Assembly (NCBI RefSeq): GCF_033807575.1
Contig: NC_084705.1
Coordinates: 10,224,019-10,288,018 of the forward strand
Length of the DNA: 64,000 nucleotides
Reading direction: 5' to 3'
Source of the DNA: Cydia pomonella
Taxonomy: Eukaryota > Arthropoda > Insecta > Lepidoptera > Tortricidae
Shown here: positions 48,596 through 59,864 of the stretch, piece by piece
Position numbering within the stretch: the stretch's first letter is position 1
How the letters are laid out: the number at the start of each line of letters is the position of its first letter
Notes under the pieces: generated by a model
The model's input: the letters and a program-made list of their open reading frames with translations, nothing else
What the model was told of the DNA's origin: nothing
Database searches by the model: none
Position numbers and translations under genes: made by a program

Positions 48596-48712
48596 CTGGA
48601 GGCACGGCAGTGCCCTCGCCAAGACGAGCCAAGAGCAAGGGCACTACCTACCTTTTAGCGAAGCGCTTCGTCGTTTTTTTGAACCCTCATAACTTGGATT
48701 TGGATTGTACCA
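48596..48712 (+). repeat. Interspersed repeat fragment
   Basis: 'ggaggcacggcagtgccctc', 'gccaagacgagccaagagca', 'agggcactacctacctttta' and 'cgaagcgcttcgtcgttttt' belong, from memory, to a dispersed lepidopteran element. It has an internal inverted pair (gcagtgccctcg / gggcactacc). It is followed directly by the LINE relic. Confidence 0.5.
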
Positions 48713-49216
48713 AATAAACAAAATTATCAGGATATGACATCAATAGTGGACTTATTGGTCTAAATTTAAACACGACAAAAACTAAAATAATGACTAACCA
48801 AAAAAAATCACCATAGATGTTAACAACGCCCACTAGAATATGTTGAGGAATATATATATATGCCTAAGTAAACAAATATCTTTTAAAAGATCTAGACACC
48901 TAGATGAACTGACTAAACGTGTAAATATGGCCTGGAACAAGTTTTGGAGCCTCTTAAGGAAATTCTTAAGTCAAATATTCCGATCAAACTGAAAGAAATA
49001 GTCTTAGACTCGTCTATTTCACCGACTCTATCTTATGCATCACAAACATGGATATTCGATAAACACATCAAAAATTAGATAACAACAACTCAGAGAGCCA
49101 TAGAGCGCAGCATCCTGAAACTGAGACTAAAAGATACAAAGAAAAGTGCAGATATAAGAAACAAAACAAAAGTCATAAACGCCATACAAGTTGTATGATA
49201 CAACACTACAAAAAGC

Positions 49217-49257
49217 ACAACACACAACACACAACACACAACACACAACACACATGT
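49217..49257 (+). repeat. Heptamer tandem repeat (aacacac)n
   Basis: About five to six copies of a 7-base unit at the 5' end of the inserted LINE tail. The position at the very start of the insertion suggests that it was made during insertion, or that it expanded from a short seed. Confidence 0.85.
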
Positions 49258-49521
49258 GGTAACACAGGTCTTAGTAACTTCGAGCACACCCGACTTGAAG
49301 ATCTTGACGCCAAACGCCAGCTCCGAAAAACTCAGCCCAAGCCCTCCTACCATTACACATACAACGCATCTGGGCAGCTCTACTGTGATTCGTGTTGCCG
49401 GACTTTTAAAACAAAATTTGGATTCGCAAGCCACGTCCGCGCCCATGCACGTAATAGTTAAGACCCTTTTATTTGTCAGGATGTCGCCGTCGACGGATAC
49501 GTCTGGGAGGACATCATCATC
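49217..49521 (+). mobile_element. LINE tail with C2H2 finger, nested, 9-bp target duplication
   Basis: Flanked by acaaaaagc on both sides (49208-49216 and 49522-49530). It begins with a heptamer repeat (aacacac)n and then encodes LEDLDAKRQLRKTQPKPSYH and LYCDSCCRTFKTKFGFASHV..H, a C2H2 finger. The 3' end is 'gggaggacatcatcatc'. It has the same architecture as 34310-34644 (finger, atc/gat tail, 9-bp duplication), so it is likely a related LINE family. Removing it and one 9-mer brings the RTE-like frame back in phase. Confidence 0.85.
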
Positions 49522-49658
49522 ACAAAAAGCTAAAGGAAATGGGCCGGCCATATTGCTCGTATGAAGAACGATAGATGGACAAGAAAGATAACCATATGGA
49601 GCGGCCCAATCGGCAAGAGAAAGCAAGGAAAGCCAGCGCAGAGATGGGGTAACGAAAT

Positions 49659-49857
49659 CAGGGATCGGAACCGGTTTTTTGGAAAAACTTTGAAATAAAC
49701 ATATATTTCGGTTTATTTTATACTCTAAATATAGGACTCGGTTGTGTTTTTAGATAACGACTTCTTATTATTAGATTGCCCAATTAGAAAGGGAATAATT
49801 AACAAAGAACGAAACCGTTTTCGTTCCCATACAAAAAATACCGGTTTCCGATCCCTG
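49659..49857. mobile_element. hAT-like MITE, 199 bp, perfect 8-bp target duplication
   Basis: The ends are cagggatcggaaccggtttt and the inverse aataccggtttccgatccctg (nearly the same 17-20 bases). Both sides are flanked by aacgaaat (49651-49658 and 49858-49865). Excision of the element and one 8-mer rejoins the LINE frame between WGNE and IVKRAG. CAGGG-type ends and an 8-bp duplication identify hAT. No transposase; the interior is AT-rich with no frame. Confidence 0.9.
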
Positions 49858-49985
49858 AACGAAATAGTAAAAAGAGCGGGAAATAATTGGATGGAAAAGG
49901 CAACTGATAGAGACTTGTAGAGAACAATGGAGGAGGTGTTTATAATTGGAATGTTACTGAAATTTTATTAAGGAATAAAGAAGGC

Positions 49986-50415
49986 TAAAAAAAGTGGACT
50001 TATTAAACATACAAAGTTTTTTTAATTACATAGCTCTTATACTTAAAATTTTATTGATATCTAAAAAACCTCGATTTCGTCACTGACTCGCTCACACATT
50101 CACTCACTCTCTGATGATCATCAAAACTCTTAGGGCACTTCCTGAAGTCCTAGAAAATTTAAATTTGGTATGTAAGGTAGTATTAGTACACAAACAACAA
50201 ATAAATTCTAAAACTTGGTACTTTTACCCCCCAACCCCTTAAACTAGGGGTTGAAAGTTTGTATGAGACTTCCGCAAATTTTGATGCTAGTGGTCTTAAC
50301 ACTTATATAAGGACTCCTTGTTATAAATAATAAAATAAGTATTTCAGAATGTTTTTGTAAATCACTTCTCACCCTTTAAATTAGGGGATGAAAGATTGTC
50401 ATAAGCAACTTACAA
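49986..50415. repeat. Diverged interspersed repeat
   Basis: Words 'ctcgatttcgtcactgactc', 'aaactaggggttgaaagttt', 'gtatgagacttccgcaaatt' and 'aaattaggggatgaaagatt' are typical of a dispersed lepidopteran repeat, probably the same broad class as 24410-24970. Ends are not clear; it abuts the foldback element. Confidence 0.5.
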
Positions 50416-50423
50416 AAAGAAGT

Positions 50424-51776
50424 GAAATCCCACCAAAAATATTTCCATGTAAAATGTTGCCAAGACGAAACCATAAGGCTCGCACTGTCAAAAAGTTATC
50501 AGATCTCATGTAGAGCCAAGCTTCTATTTCTACAAGCCGTAACATCGCAGACTCTACACGTCTGTCAAAATATGTGTCTTGGCCGTTTAGCTTCCGTCAC
50601 ATACCTAGGCGTCAGGTGAGAATTATTTTCACTATTACTTTTTTGCGTTTGTTAGTCGTATACCTAGAAATCAAAAAATCGTTGTAGCTTTTGACCTATT
50701 CGCGTTTCGCCGTGTTAGCGTATTTGTTTTAGCGTGTAATATCGGTGGTATATTTTTTTACTCGCATATAGTTTTAATAGATTTTTACAACAGTAGCAAA
50801 TTTTGATGTAGCATGTATTATCATAGCCTATTTAGTTAGCCACAAATATTTTAGTCGCATTTTACCTGGGTCGCATATTGTTGTAAATAGTGTATTGTAT
50901 TAATCGTAAATGGCTATATCACTGGGATATAATAAAATACGGTCGCGTATTGACCTCATTGTTAGAGCCATACATTAACTAGCTTGGAGAATTTGTTGTT
51001 CAGGAAATTTACCTCTAATGCGAACACGATGATTTGGGAAAAAAGTGGTCGAAATTTAAGCAATTAGGTAATTATTAGTCATATCAGTGATATGTACAAC
51101 GAGGTTACATATATCACACTCATAACCAGAAGATAAACTGCAAGTGGGAAATGCATTTACAAAACAAAACTACAGAAGTATAGTGTTTAAAGGAAATATG
51201 GAGATTTGTAATAACGCATTACAAACAAATATATATCGAGGTTAAAAGTGACTACAGTGTAGAAAGGCAGGAAAGTAAATATACTATGAATTAAATACAC
51301 CATTCTAACTGGCGACCAGTAATCATACTACAAGAAAAAAAATCTGTTCAGAAATTTATGCGATTTAAGATAGCGGCGAAATGCGAATAGGTGAAAAGCT
51401 ACAAGGAATTTTTGATTTCGAGGTATACGACTAACAAACGCTTTTTTGTCATAGTTATAGGTTCCTACAATAATTAGAATAAGTAAACTGAATTGAACTG
51501 TGTATCTCGGTGAGGACTGTCGTGGAGGAAAATGCATGTTTTATGTGTAAGTTACTTTTAATAGAACCTTATGTACATTTTACTCTGTTTGTTCTCCTAT
51601 TAAATTAAATAAATAAGTAAATAAAATAGTTCATATGACGAAACGGCCATGCCACATATTTTGACTAAGATGTAGAGTTTGTGCAGTTACATGAAATCTG
51701 ATAACTTATCGACAGTGCGAGCCTTATGGTTTCGTCTTGGCAACACTTTACATGAAAATGATTTTGGTGGGATTGA
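50424..51776. mobile_element. Long foldback element, about 1.35 kb
   Basis: Outer arms: about 50427-50595 and its inverse at about 51653-51773. They share an exact 34-base block (50456-50489 versus 51711-51744, 'gttgccaagacgaaaccata' and on). Inner arms: 50645-50712 and its inverse 51374-51441, with an exact 21-base core (gcgtttgttagtcgtatacc and t). The 660-base centre has spaced words of the type gtcgcata / tcgcattt and no protein signature. It may be one foldback transposon or a palindromic MITE nested in another. Confidence 0.75.
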
Positions 51777-54119
51777 TTTTACTCATATCACATGTCATGA
51801 GTCATGACGTAAACAATTTAGCAATTGTTTGAAATGGAGGGTAGAAGGTACCAAAATAAACGATGAACTGCGGATTTATTGAGGCATATGCACTTAAATA
51901 AAATGAACAATATTTGTACATACATATAATAACGTCACATCAGATCTTTACGTCTACGAACTTATTGACGTATCCGTCTTGGCTAAAATTTATGTATTTG
52001 TATAGAATCATAAACTCATAATTAATGATGAGCATGTTGTGATGAGCACACCGTCTTATTAAAACTGTTTATTATGATAATACCTAGATACGAATTACGT
52101 TATTCTAAGTAAAATGTAATTAGTGGATAACTGTCATTGGCCATCTGTTATGTAATCACTCATATGTAAAACTTTTATTTACGGCTGTTGTTGTCCTAAA
52201 TATCAATAAATAAATAAATAAATAAATAAATAGAAGCATCCGTCGCATGAACGGCAGATTACGTTGAAGTAAAAGTTGAAGCAAAATGTATTTCCAATAT
52301 TTTATTTAGGCATGTAAATGTCACCACAAATTCAAGGAGTATTTTGTGCCTGACAACACCAAGAGACGTCAGAATACCACGCATTATTAATAATAATAAC
52401 GAAGGTTTAAGTCACATTACTGTCACGCCAAGTATGCGTAGTTAAATTTGATCCGATCCGATTATTAGAATCCACCCTATACGGACCAGATATAGACTAA
52501 ATATAGAAACTAAATTGGAACCTATTAGAAACTTAAACATATATTACCTATATGTATAACCTACAATTCGTGTAAATAACTTAGTTTATCCTTAATTTAT
52601 ATATATTAGGTACAGTCCTGCAATAATATAATGTTACACAACGAAGACCGAAAAAAATATCTGACACGATCTTATGTTTAGCGCCATAAAAGAGCGAGTC
52701 ACATATTTTTGGAAGCGTAACATGTTATTGCAGGTGACTGTACATGTGACGCAGGGAAGGTCTATGTCTATTGCGCTAACTTCTTGTCTGTGTTAGCGTT
52801 AGGCCCGCGGGTGCACTTTGCACCCCGATGCGCTCGCGCACCGCTCCGGGGTGGCGCGGGCGGCGCTCTCATTACCGACGCTGCAAACCCATATGTGCAA
52901 CGCTGGGAGGCCCTACCTCTGCCATTAGCCCTATGATCGCTCCGATATAAATCATGGTAATGGTACATTATTCTAGATACGTCGGCGAAACACCCGGGAA
53001 ATGCGCTCGCGGTATCGATTACATACAACCACTGACGTAATTGCGCCGCTCATTGATACTTCACGAAATGTAATTAGATTTTGTTCCACCTAAGTGCAGC
53101 ACTAAGGTCTACTCTCTTTGTGCAATTTCATTTATCATAGTATTAAGACAATGATGAGTTGCAGACAGTTAATGGACAGCATAGCGCCAACTCGGACGCT
53201 TATGCATTCTACTCGAGTCCATTTTTGTCTTTTATTTGGTTACCTGCTGGCCATTAAAATACTAATAATTGCAGTATTCTGCAATTATAAGCCGTTTACG
53301 TTTATTCCATTAATGTATCATGCTGATACTAGATACTATCTTCGTAATGTCTGTCTTCAATCACTTACTCTATGATTAGGCAGTATTATTACAAATCCTG
53401 GTTACTTACCCCGATGGCTACGGTGCACTTAGCCGTAAAAGGAAAACTTATTGCCATTGATATCGAATATGTTACTGTAAATCGGATTGTCGTGCGCGGT
53501 TTCATGAGATGGGTATCATTGAAAAATATGTGCCATTCCGTTAGTCGACGTTAGTAGAAATAATACAGTTGTATGTGGTTCAAGCGACGATAACCTATCG
53601 CCCCTCAGCTTCAGAACATTCGGTGCAGAGCGACGTGGCAAGCATTATCGTGTCTAATCAGGTTCGCACGCGGAGCGGTGGCTAAATCATCCGATTATTG
53701 ATTTCCGATGTCGCGGTCGTGATCGGGCGCCGGGATTCAACGTTTAGCGTGACAGCACCGCCATTGTCGGCCTCGACTACGGCGCGCGCTCGCCGATACT
53801 AACTCGCGCACATTCTCTTGTAATTCCACGAGTGTCATCACAACTGTCAGATTCAATCTGCACTCCGCCAGTCTGCTCTCGGACAGATCAGCGCGACGCA
53901 CGGACTGCTGACGTTCAGGTCAATTAACCTGCAGACCTCGTGTCCAATTATGTTGTACGCCGCCTTTTAACAGTTAAACAATTTGACGATAATAAATGTC
54001 GACACAGAAATTTCATGTATATTTTTTTTCAGTGAGTGGCAGATAAATCAACCCGTTTAGCTAAAAGAGATAATACTACATGCGATTTTAAACCTGTATC
54101 TCTACGGCACTTCGAGGAT
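51777..54119. other. No gene; two CpG-rich patches
   Basis: AT-rich with an (aaat)n tract at about 52206-52232, probably the tail of a lost retroposon. CpG-rich patches are at 52795-52960 (containing gggtgcactttgcaccc, a short palindrome) and 53610-53950 (cggcctcgactacggcgcgc and others). Neither resembles a repeat I know. Frames at 52768-53028, 53118-53375 and 53372-53554 have no domain. Confidence 0.45.
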
Positions 54120-54860
54120 AAGAATTAAAGAAACCGAATCAAGCCACATTCTGACTAATAGTGGAGTCAGACACTAGACAGGTGTGTATTCTCTCGCCAC
54201 AGCTGTTCAATCTCTTAGGTGGACACATCATGAGAAGGGTCTTGAAGGATTGGAATGGAGGCATACCAATAGGTGGGATCCTCATCAATAATCAACGCTT
54301 TGCAGATGATACCACCATTATAGGAACAAACGAATCTTAACTTACTGTGATTCTGCAAAGGATAAGAGAAAAGAGCGCAGAATATGGTCTCCTTATATTA
54401 ATCTACAAGACTAGAGGGCCCAGACTAGAGAAAGGGAAATCTATTAAGATACATGACCAAGCTGACGTTAGTTCAAAGGACACGCCCGTTAAACTGAACT
54501 CGAAAATTATCAGATCTGGATACCGTACAAGCGTACAGGACTTCATTTACCTCGGATCGCTGATTACCGCGAATGGCGAATGTGACCGAAAGGTGGTCAG
54601 AAGAGCTCAGCTCGCAAAAGCCGCGGTAAGGCGGTTAGAGAAGATCTGCCGGAACAGCAAACAACCAAAGTAACCCAAACCAAACTATATATATATTTCT
54701 GTATGGTTCGGAAACCTGGACTCTGAAATCTAGTACTCGGAGTAGACTTGATGTATTTGAGATGTGGTGTTGGCGCAAGATAGGGATTTCAGGGACGGCA
54801 TCGCAGCACTAATGCGTCCATCCTGACGAAATTAAAAGTCTAATGCCCCTTATCAACATT
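54120..54860 (+). pseudogene. LINE reverse transcriptase relic with FADD site
   Basis: From about 54120: RIKETESSHILTNSGVRH (the 'GVRQG' motif with Q to H and a stop), then after a frameshift CILSPQLFNLLGGHIMRRVLKDWNGGIPIGG and FADDTTIIG. FADD (54299-54310) is the catalytic Y/FxDD of reverse transcriptase. A further frame (54347-54673) includes SVQDFIYLGSLITANGECDR and AQLAKAAVRRLEKICR. Then LYGSETWTLKSSTRSRLDVFEMWCWRKIGISGT ends at a stop near 54810. Family as at 35960-36590. Several frameshifts and stops; the 5' two-thirds is absent. Confidence 0.85.
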
Positions 54861-55305
54861 ATTATATGTAATATGCATTATTTCGTCGCTAGAACAATAC
54901 TTAACACTCAGTTTCAAAAGAATCTTAAAAATAAATCGTCGATTTACGAGATCTCGCAAAATACCGAGATCTTGCGAGATTGGACCTCTTGAATCTTGCA
55001 AACACCTAGATCCAATGATTATGCTGCAAGATTGCACTCCCTAAAAAGTACCAAATTCCATAATAAAAAGATCCGGCTCGCGAAAGGCTTATTTTAAAAA
55101 AAAAGTTATAAACTCCTGATGTTAGGGATTTTGAGAAAATGAGTTGAAAAGAACGATAATTAATGACAACAAAAACTATTTTTCTTTACAACGACTAAAA
55201 GTAATAAAATGCAACTTGAATACACATTCTTACAATTATTTAAATCGGTATGAATATAGTAAAATAGCGGATACATACCTATATAGATTTATATAATATA
55301 TAAAC
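54861..55305. other. No gene seen
   Basis: It includes a local inverted motif around 54946-54980 (acgagatctcgcaaaat / gatcttgcgagat). Otherwise AT-rich. The sequence just after the relic no longer reads as LINE protein. Confidence 0.45.
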
Positions 55306-55437
55306 CTGTGGCCCTAGTGAAAAAGGGTACAAGTCTCTGGCAGCGCAGGTATAAAGGGGTGTAAGTTCCACGTAACACTTATACCCTTATACACCTAAAC
55401 TGCCAGAGACTTGTACTCTTTTTCACTAGGGCCACAG
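55306..55437. mobile_element. Palindromic MITE, 132 bp
   Basis: The ends ctgtggccctagtgaaaaag and gtacaagtctctggcag are mirrored by ctgccagagacttgtac and tctttttcactagggccacag, almost perfectly over about 38 bases. The inner part (gtataaaggggtgtaag / cacttatacccttataca) is also partly symmetrical. Target duplication is unclear. Confidence 0.8.
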
Positions 55438-56215
55438 AATTTTAACATAACATTAATTAAATTGTACAAACACACAAATAACAATATATATACTTATAAA
55501 TAAATTGACACTAATTTGAACTAAGAAACAAAACCAATAGATGGGAAAAGGACCTTTTTCATACCAGCAGTTCTCATCAAGAGGGATCAAATTGGCACTT
55601 TTGTGTTCTAGGACACTTTATAATACCTATATATGAAAATAATAGATATTAAAATAATATGCACAAAATCTAATACAATTTCTTTATAATCCATTATATG
55701 CATACTCGTACTATTTTTTATAGCTTAAATAATATTTTTACAATCACTGCTTATCACATCACCTGTTCGAAAATAGTAAATTATGTCACAAGGGAGCAAA
55801 ATGACGTATTCACAGCGAGGACGTACAATGAATCATGAACGAAGATTATAAAATAGAATCTTAAGCGTAGTGAAGGATTCAAGTGTTTTACTTGTGTTTT
55901 GTTTGTGTGGAAACAATTTTGATATTTGTGATAAATGTTGGATACAATAAGGGATACAATACATAATTTAACAAGGAGAAAGATAAATGTTATTCTGCTG
56001 CTCGCTAAGGTTTTTACTCTACGGATCCAGTCAGTTAAGCAGGTTGACGTTAATAGGGAGGCCATTTCTTATGACACGAAACGTCGGTTAGTAACGAGCT
56101 ATGCTGTGTCGTTATTATACCCTATTGTTGTGAACTTGTGATGAGCCATAAAAAGCTATACCTTACTAGGTCTAGTGCCTTTCTAATGTGGTCAATAAAG
56201 CACTAAAAGTGCACT
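55438..56215. other. No gene seen
   Basis: AT-rich; overlapping frames on both strands at 55781-56141 have no domain features. Confidence 0.5.
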
Positions 56216-56221
56216 TAGTTA

Positions 56222-56415
56222 TGGCTAGAGTGCGAGACTGCAGCGGCGTGCGGACGCATTGGCGGCGGCACGGCGCGCGGCGAGGAGCTGGCTGATACGC
56301 CGCGCGCACATTTGCATAAGGAATTGGGCGCGCACGCTGCACACGGGCTCGCGGCGCACTTCTCACGCTACTCGCGGTCGCCGCACGCTCTCGCCGCCTC
56401 TTCTCGTCTAAATGG
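56222..56415. other. CpG-rich island, possible regulatory DNA
   Basis: Dense CG steps (gacgcattggcggcggcacg, gcgcgcggcgaggagctggc, tcgcggtcgccgcacgctct) with sharp edges against AT-rich DNA. The frames on both strands (56172-56500) follow from base composition. No repeat signature. Confidence 0.3.
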
Positions 56416-56685
56416 CTCCGTCAGCACGCTGCAGCTGTTCACAGCCCTTCTTGTTGCCCATTTTTCTATTACCTTAAAGGGCGTGTGTGTCTTTTACTAA
56501 AAGTATTCCTTTAACCGGTGACTCGGGCTTGTTTTGTGAAGTAATTAAGTCATTGTCTTTTTATGGTCTCGGGTCACTTACGTTGCCGTCATGTCAATGT
56601 TTTATTAGCACTGGCGGTTTATCTTAAACGAGGGCTAAAGTGTGTAAATGCTTTTGAAAACAGTTTTGTAATGTAAAATAGGGGA

Positions 56686-57915
56686 GAGGATGGAGGATTG
56701 TAACATTTTACTTTGATCACGTATAGTATTGCAATTACAGCTCAAACAATCAAATAAATTTTTTAAGTTATGGTTCTCAGTCCCCTCACCTAACCTAACT
56801 TATCCTCTCGCACCAAACGAACGTTCCATATTCCTCTCCTTCATACTAATTATAGGAATAACTCATTTCTTCTAAGAGCTGCTAAGTCCTTTAATCAGAT
56901 TTGTTAACATCACGATCACATCGATCTGTTCTGTGATAGCTTTAGTTCAATTCGTAAACTAATGAGCCAAGATTTCTCCCACTGTTAACACTTATGCAAT
57001 TCCATCTTATTTATTTATCTTTTGTTCTTCTCGTTAAATATTTAACTCAGTCTCACTGTCAAGCAACATAATTATAAGCAAAATAGTTATTATTAATTCT
57101 GCAATTTCGCACGTCATGTACTTTATGCAGTTTCTACCTGTGGAAACTTGTAATTGGCTTACTGTTTTTATTTCGAAACCTATTTTGTTACTTTAGCTGT
57201 AAGTTTTCCCAAGAAATAAATTAAAATAAAACATTACGAGTATATACCTACTGAAGCATACTCTTTTGTGTTTATGCTTAATTTAAATTTTATAACCTAT
57301 TCGCAGTAATTTTTCTTCAGCGAGTCATTTTCTAATATGTGTGTTGTGTGCCATTGTTACAACCGTCCCCATACCGTAGACGGTTGTATCAGTGATGGGG
57401 ACGATTGTAACATATCCAAATGAAATCCAATGCAAGTAATTGCGTTTAAACTCTTTTCCGAAAACATCACATGCAAGAGTTGAAATACCGAACACTTATC
57501 ATTTAGTTTAAGGTACATTTTAGTATTATCTTAAGCAGCCATAATCTCGTCTTAAGTCGTCGCCTACGTGTTAAACAAAAATATTCCAAATTCATAAACC
57601 TAAAAGTTAGTAAGAAATTCCCGACATTTTTGCTTTACGGAATTTGTTTGGTAGTATTACTAGTAAATCATTTTCTTCAGTTAAAAACATAGATTGAATG
57701 GTTTAGGACGACTGTAGAATTATTTAAATAGTAAACATTTACTTTGATTTTTACCATTTTTACGACTGTAATGTAGTAGGGAACATATTATTTTTGTTAC
57801 AACCATACCCAACCCCTGGTTTGCCAGTAAAAAGGGACCCCACTCAGGAAAGCCTCTCTCTCCTATAGATAGTTTCGTAAATATTCGAGCTGTTTCAACC
57901 GTACTCAACGTCCCC
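56686..57915. repeat. Possible dispersed element with 'gttacaaccgtcccc' motifs
   Basis: Related words recur across this stretch: 'ggggagaggatggaggattg'+taaca at 56682, 'gttacaaccgtccccat' at 57355, 'atggggacgattgtaaca' at 57396 and 'gttacaaccatacccaaccc' at 57797. The middle two form a foldback of 18-base arms around a 22-base centre (57355-57412). The outer limits are not certain. Confidence 0.4.
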
Positions 57916-59860
57916 TACGCTATAAATCAAAAAAGTAGTACCAATAATAATACGTACCGAAATAAACAAGCGATGCGCGTTTATAATTATACGAATTGGA
58001 ATGTTAAGATCGTATACGGTTTACACGTTGGTAATCATTTTTCACTGTTAAAGTACACGTTCGGCTGGTTTCTGTAGATAAGATGGGTAATAACTGCGTG
58101 ATGCATTGATAACGGGATATTTGGTACAATAACAGCGCTTACTATTGGTTCCGAAGCAAGTGTCGCCATGCAGAGAAAATGATAGCCAACATTTTTATTT
58201 ACACAGACCACAAACACATATACACTAAGTATAACAAAAACAACAAATTAGGTATTTCATGATCTTTCCTTTAGCTAACTATAAATTTACTTGGGTTACA
58301 AGTTCTGTGACATAACAATCTGCTAAGGAATCCTTTTTAATTAATATATAACAGATACCTGCAATTGTAATTTACTCTGAATTTTAGTAGACAATTATGC
58401 TTGAACAAATTTAAACAAGTTTACCTGCAGTCGTAATATTTAAAATATATGAAATGTTAACATTTTCGCTATATATTACAGTATCGGTTCATTGTAGATA
58501 TTTACTAGTACCTAATGAACACAGAAAACAATATGTCTGTTAGTTTTACTTACCCTGATTTTGATTACTCATTTCCTTAAACAAATTGCCTTACAATGTG
58601 AGAAAATCGAATAGTAAAAAAGTAGTTAATTTTAGCCGACAATGTATTCTGAAATCAGATTACATTTTCTATGGTATAGTGGTATGTTAGTCTTATATTG
58701 TCTGCTATCAAATAAATAATAAATCAACCTTTGGCAAACAAACCTTCAGCCACGTATTTGCAAAATGCATGTCCTCCTTGTATGGTGACGAATTAAATAA
58801 AAAGCGCTTAAAGCGCTACTTGACATATTTATGTTGCCTTGTGGAAACTAGGTAAATAGAAAGCTTAGTTGTTCACGCAAGGACGATACTCTCAGCTTAG
58901 GTACAGCTGCAAGGGTTAACGTCGTGAGTTAATTTTATCGGCTTCACGATAATGTTTGACCCAGTCGAACGTAAGTACTTTCTTTTGTGAGGCAAATGCC
59001 ATTTTATTATCCCGATTGTACGGTGAAAATAAGTCCATGAACACACGGATGCTTTGGTTCGACATCTCCATTGTGCCGCTCAATTTCACCCTTATTGTTG
59101 CCGAGTGAAATAAATTTATTAAACGACCTATTTCCCGTGCTGAAGAATTAAAATACAACGCATATAAGCATGTGCATATGCCGCCAGCTAGACCTTTACT
59201 ATTGCCGCGATTTATGAGTTCCAAGTAAAGAGTTTTCAGCGGCATATGTTACCTACTTCCAGGTTTTTCCAGGTACCTAGGTAATAAATATATGTGGGAG
59301 CAATTGCGCGACATACCTATGAAACTTGTTAGGGCAAATTGTGTTTCTTAGCTTTGTTGCCTTTTATAACTCTTGTTAATTTGGGCTCTGGGTTGTTATT
59401 TTTTGTAGCTTATATGTTTAGAAATTTAGTTCGGTTAATGTTAAGTTACTAAGGGCCACTTGCCCATTCCAGGGTTAGCCAACTAACTAGTTACAAGTTA
59501 AATAAACACGTTTTAATTAGTAATTCATCCCCTATAGCTTAATTTATCGCGCTCGAGTATTTCTGACGGTCGGCTTTTTTAATATTCTGACGGGCCGTTA
59601 CGGACGCGGTCCTCTGTTTTAAGGACTCATAAAATAGTGGAGGTACTCAACAGGATGTTGTCCTTAACAGGAAGAAGATGTCCCCTTTTTATTAATCTGA
59701 CGCGCTCGAGTATTCCAAAAATCCCATCTTGTACTGGACTACAATTATTTTGAGTGAGGGACTTCAATGAAACTTCTTAGAAATCAGTATCACAGACGTC
59801 ACGTGTTGTCAAATTATTAACTCATCCACTATTATGTGTTGCACAATGTTTATTTAATTT
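57916..59860. other. No gene recognised
   Basis: AT-rich. The longest frame, minus 58916-59245 (109 codons from ATG), lies in somewhat more complex DNA, but I recognise no family, and there is no signal peptide, domain or splice context. It may be chance or a decayed exon. Confidence 0.45.
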
Positions 59861-59864
59861 TATT

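Larger units (their letters stand above)
48730..49985 (+). pseudogene. RTE-like LINE reverse transcriptase relic with two insertions
   Basis: Readable motifs in order: VGLIGLNLNTTKTKIMTNQK ('GLxxNxxKTK', about 48746-48805); 'PLEYVEEYIYMPK' (about 48830-48870); RVNMAWNKFWSL; SISPTLSYASQTWIF (about 49015-49050); TTQRAIERSILKLRLKDTKK (about 49085-49145) and NKTKVINAIQ (about 49161-49190). After an insertion (49217-49521) come RKWAGHIARMKNDRWTRKI and GKPAQRWGNE (to 49656). After a second insertion (49659-49857) come IVKRAGNNWMEKATDRDL and a decayed end. The order and spacing fit the C-terminal half of an RTE-type LINE protein. It has several stops and frameshifts besides the two insertions. The long minus-strand frame 49090-49626 is only its shadow. 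Confidence 0.85.

Noticed and set aside
49090..49626. Minus-strand open frame of 178 codons with a hydrophobic, cysteine-rich stretch
   Set aside because: It lies opposite the RTE-like LINE and its nested finger tail, and the hydrophobic Cys/Val run is simply the complement of the (aacacac)n repeat. It is an antisense shadow.
58916..59245. Minus-strand open frame of 109 codons
   Set aside because: I recognise no family, and see no domain or splice context. Its length is not exceptional for a 64-kb window on six frames. Mentioned within the gap entry only.
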